Origin: a virus | IMG/VR virus record: IMGVR_UViG_3300011115_000670 | Location: 1 to 31,002 of that record | Strand: one strand, 5' to 3' | Length of the DNA stretch: 31,002 nt | Shown here: positions 29,296-31,002 of the stretch, in pieces | How the letters are laid out: the number at the start of each line of letters is the position of its first letter | Numbering within the stretch: the stretch's first letter is position 1 | Position numbers and translations under genes: made by a program | The notes under the pieces: generated by a model | What the model saw: only the letters and a program-made list of their open reading frames with translations | Told to the model about the DNA's origin: nothing | Databases searched by the model: none

Positions 29296-29391
29296 TCAGC
29301 GGAAGATCGCGAGCACCGCTGCGGCCGCGATGCACGCGCAAACAAAGCACGCGACGACTAAATCACGATCCCGATGCGGGTTTTGATTCAT
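29296..29391 (-). CDS. 31-aa single-span membrane peptide
   Basis: ATG at 29391, stop 29296, one base before the holin ATG (TGACATG). The peptide is MNQNPHRDRD followed by a Cys/Ala-rich hydrophobic span VVACFVCACIAAAAVLAIF. No known family. Sitting directly upstream of the holin it may be a holin partner or pinholin-like peptide. Its small size makes it uncertain, but the compact spacing argues that it is real. Confidence 0.55.
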   Translation of the reverse strand: MNQNPHRDRDLVVACFVCACIAAAAVLAIFR

Positions 29392-29521
29392 TCGTTTTAA
29401 TGCCTTCCTGCACGGCGCGGAATGCGCGCTCGAGCAGATCGTGATCGGCCCTGGTGCCGCGGAACTGCTGCAGTGCCTGGGCTAGTACTTCGAGACCTTG
29501 CTGTGGAGTTATCGTGTCCAT
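29363..29521 (-). CDS. 52-aa soluble protein
   Basis: ATG at 29521, stop at 29363, overlapping the membrane peptide gene by 29 bp. Sequence MDTITPQQGLEVLAQALQQF and the rest is helical and polar, ending KPASGS. Unrecognised. Fills the gap between the fibre-adjacent gene and the lysis genes. Confidence 0.6.
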   Translation of the reverse strand: MDTITPQQGLEVLAQALQQFRGTRADHDLLERAFRAVQEGIKTNESKPASGS

Positions 29522-29531
29522 GTCTAAACTC

Positions 29532-29900
29532 TTAGACCCGGGTGAGCCCGAGATTCAAGGCGATAGCGTCCAGCTGCACCTTGTCATCGTCTGCATCTGC
29601 CGGCCAGGCATTCCACTGATCCAGCGTCATGTCCACGTTGCCATTCTTGAGCATCGTGACCACCTGCTCCGTGTACGTCTCGGTGACGGTGCGCTCGCCC
29701 TGCGCGGAAACGTCGTTGCCGTCAGCATCCACGGAGGCAGGGACGTAGGCGGGATTGGCGACTTCGCGGGTCTTTTCCACGGTCTGCACATCCTGAAGCT
29801 CGTAGTAGTAGCTAGGCGGCGGGCCTAAACCGATGGAGCGCAGGTAGAGCGTGTTGGCGGTGGCAGGGTACACCTGCACGGGCGAGATGGCAGTTTGCAT
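29532..29900 (-). CDS. Fibre-adjacent protein
   Basis: 122 aa, ATG at 29900, 14 bp after the tail-fibre stop. Composition is beta-strand at the start (ATANTLYLRSIGLGPPPSYYY), with a helix/linker middle and the end NVDMTLDQWNAWPADADDD ... LNLGLTRV. I recognise this ending (DQWNAWP...NLGL) from small proteins that follow tail fibres in environmental phages. It may be a fibre chaperone or cap, inferred from place. Confidence 0.6.
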   Translation of the reverse strand: MQTAISPVQVYPATANTLYLRSIGLGPPPSYYYELQDVQTVEKTREVANPAYVPASVDADGNDVSAQGERTVTETYTEQVVTMLKNGNVDMTLDQWNAWPADADDDKVQLDAIALNLGLTRV

Positions 29901-29914
29901 GGGTGAAGATTAGG

Positions 29915-31002
29915 TTAGCGGACGCGACGAGCGCGGAGGAATCCGTAAGCGGCAACTGTTCCTGCGGAAAAATACGAGCGAGCAATCAAGTAAATCGTGG
30001 TGGTGGACGATATTGAGACACGCCATGTTGGAGCGTCTTGAAACCAGCTATTGCTGTCACTTGAAAGACTCATTGGATTCTTGGAATATGAACCAGTAGG
30101 ACCGGCTGTTCCAGAGGCGGTGGCAATGCCTTGCAAGAATTGAGTGACGGTTGCTCCGCTAGTACTGTAACCAACATTCCCATCAACATCCCAATCACCA
30201 GCAGTCAGACTTATGCTGGTGACATCGGATATTACTGTATTCGACAACGAAACTGCACTTCCGCTCTCAACTGTGCTGGTGATGATTTCACCTACATACC
30301 CAGCCGCCGCGCTGTCGTTGGTGGCCGTACCCTTGAACGTGCTGCCAGCACCGTTGGCCGTGATCTTCCCCGCAAACGTCGCGTTCTGGCTGCTGTCGAG
30401 CGTCAGGGCGGTGGTGGCTCCGTTTGTTCCAAGAAAAAGCGATCCAGATGAACTAGATGTAATCCGGGCGTATTCGGTTCCAGCTACGAAGAAACGATAA
30501 GCAGCGATTCCTCCAGTTGCAGCATTCAGTCCAATCACAGAGTTTGCGCTGCCATCTATCCTTAATTCGCCAATTCCACCACGATACAAGCTCGTATCCG
30601 TCCCAAACCCAATCCCGCCCGCGCTGGTGGTGTGGGTGGCGAGTTGGAGCATTCCATTGCCGGAATTCGTCGCAGTTCCGAGCAGGAAATTTCCGTCGAT
30701 GATGCCCAAATTTACGTTGTTACGTCGAAACTGTAATGTGCCTCCGGTTGGGACATTGAGGTAGAGCGTTGTACCGTCGCTCAACAACGAGTAATTGCCT
30801 ACTGCTGGAGAAGTCTGGTTAAGCCATAAGCCGGAATGGCTCGCTACGGTTGAATTGTAGTCAAGTCTGTTGCGTCCGCTGACGGTGAGGTTGCCGGCTT
30901 GATCGACTGTAAATACGTCCGTTCCTGCGCCTAGTCCGCTCGTATTGACTGCGAATTTAGATGTGCCAGCGAGACCTACGCGCACCCATCCGGGCGCAGA
31001 CG
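29915..31002 (-). CDS. Tail fibre protein, C-terminal part
   Basis: This is the 3' portion of the gene that starts at 1540; bases 30901-31002 duplicate 1-102. It encodes further Gly/Ser/Thr-rich shaft sequence, including stretches such as GIGFGTDTSLYRGG, followed by a compact last domain of about 140 residues beginning near GYVGEIITSTVESGSAV. That domain contains SLTAGDWDVDGNVGY and ends YGFLRARRVR, a C-terminus I recognise from many phage tail-fibre proteins, where it is the probable receptor-facing tip. An internal ATG at 30985 could be mistaken for the start if the contig is treated as linear. The frame is the same as that of the 1540 start, so this is one gene. Confidence 0.85.
   Translation of the reverse strand, partial: SAPGWVRVGLAGTSKFAVNTSGLGAGTDVFTVDQAGNLTVSGRNRLDYNSTVASHSGLWLNQTSPAVGNYSLLSDGTTLYLNVPTGGTLQFRRNNVNLGIIDGNFLLGTATNSGNGMLQLATHTTSAGGIGFGTDTSLYRGGIGELRIDGSANSVIGLNAATGGIAAYRFFVAGTEYARITSSSSGSLFLGTNGATTALTLDSSQNATFAGKITANGAGSTFKGTATNDSAAAGYVGEIITSTVESGSAVSLSNTVISDVTSISLTAGDWDVDGNVGYSTSGATVTQFLQGIATASGTAGPTGSYSKNPMSLSSDSNSWFQDAPTWRVSISSTTTIYLIARSYFSAGTVAAYGFLRARRVR
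30901..31002. repeat. Terminal redundancy, right copy
   Basis: Second copy of bases 1-102. See the left copy. Confidence 0.97.

Noticed and set aside
1-31002. CRISPR array, integrase/att site or insertion sequence
   Set aside because: No regularly spaced long repeats, no tyrosine or serine recombinase, no transposase and no paired attachment cores were found.

Overview
This window is a complete, circularly assembled tailed-phage genome. Bases 1-102 are repeated exactly at 30901-31002, so the unique length is 30,900 bp and the tail-fibre gene runs through the join. Every convincing gene lies on the minus strand, most are packed with ATGA/GTGA stop-start overlaps, and the plus-strand open frames are shadows. 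Terminase of the GpA type, a lambda-type portal, a prohead protease with scaffold, an HK97-like coat protein, a tail tube, a short tape measure and a collagen-like repetitive tail fibre indicate a small siphovirus. No integrase, excisionase or CI-like repressor was recognised, so nothing shows a temperate life style. The host is not identifiable with certainty. A 3TM holin plus a signal-peptide endolysin fit a Gram-negative host, and the style of the endolysin and tail fibre reminds me of environmental (for example Verrucomicrobia-type) phages, which is only an impression.

Layout in transcription order (decreasing coordinate). A mostly non-coding block at 27047-27709 carries palindromes, short tandem repeats and G-rich repeats and probably holds the main promoter/operator region. 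Below it lies the early region, 27046-17843: a secreted endolysin, small proteins, a RecT-like annealing protein, a PD-(D/E)XK exonuclease, a long series of tiny genes (several joined by an identical 19-bp translational-coupling sequence), a RusA resolvase, a replication initiator and a DnaB-like helicase. The initiator gene is preceded by a strongly structured leader, and contains two arrays of short repeats phased at 11 bp that look like a lambda-O-style origin.

The late region begins near 17.8 kb, at a 17-bp perfect palindrome. It runs terminase small and large subunits, then an inserted enzyme island (radical SAM, methyltransferase, glycosyltransferase-like), a gpW-position protein, portal, protease/scaffold and coat protein. 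A second glycosyltransferase follows, preceded by two hairpins, and then connectors, tail tube, tail chaperone-position protein, tape measure, two tail-tip proteins and the tail fibre. Past the circular join come a fibre-adjacent protein, small membrane proteins and the holin, a metallophosphoesterase and a small DNA-binding protein.

The most noteworthy items are the 11-bp-phased iterons inside the replication gene, the 5' leader with a predicted loop-loop pseudoknot, the repeated AAAGGAGG...GTGA gene-junction cassettes, and the sugar/methyl modification enzymes embedded in the virion-assembly operon.
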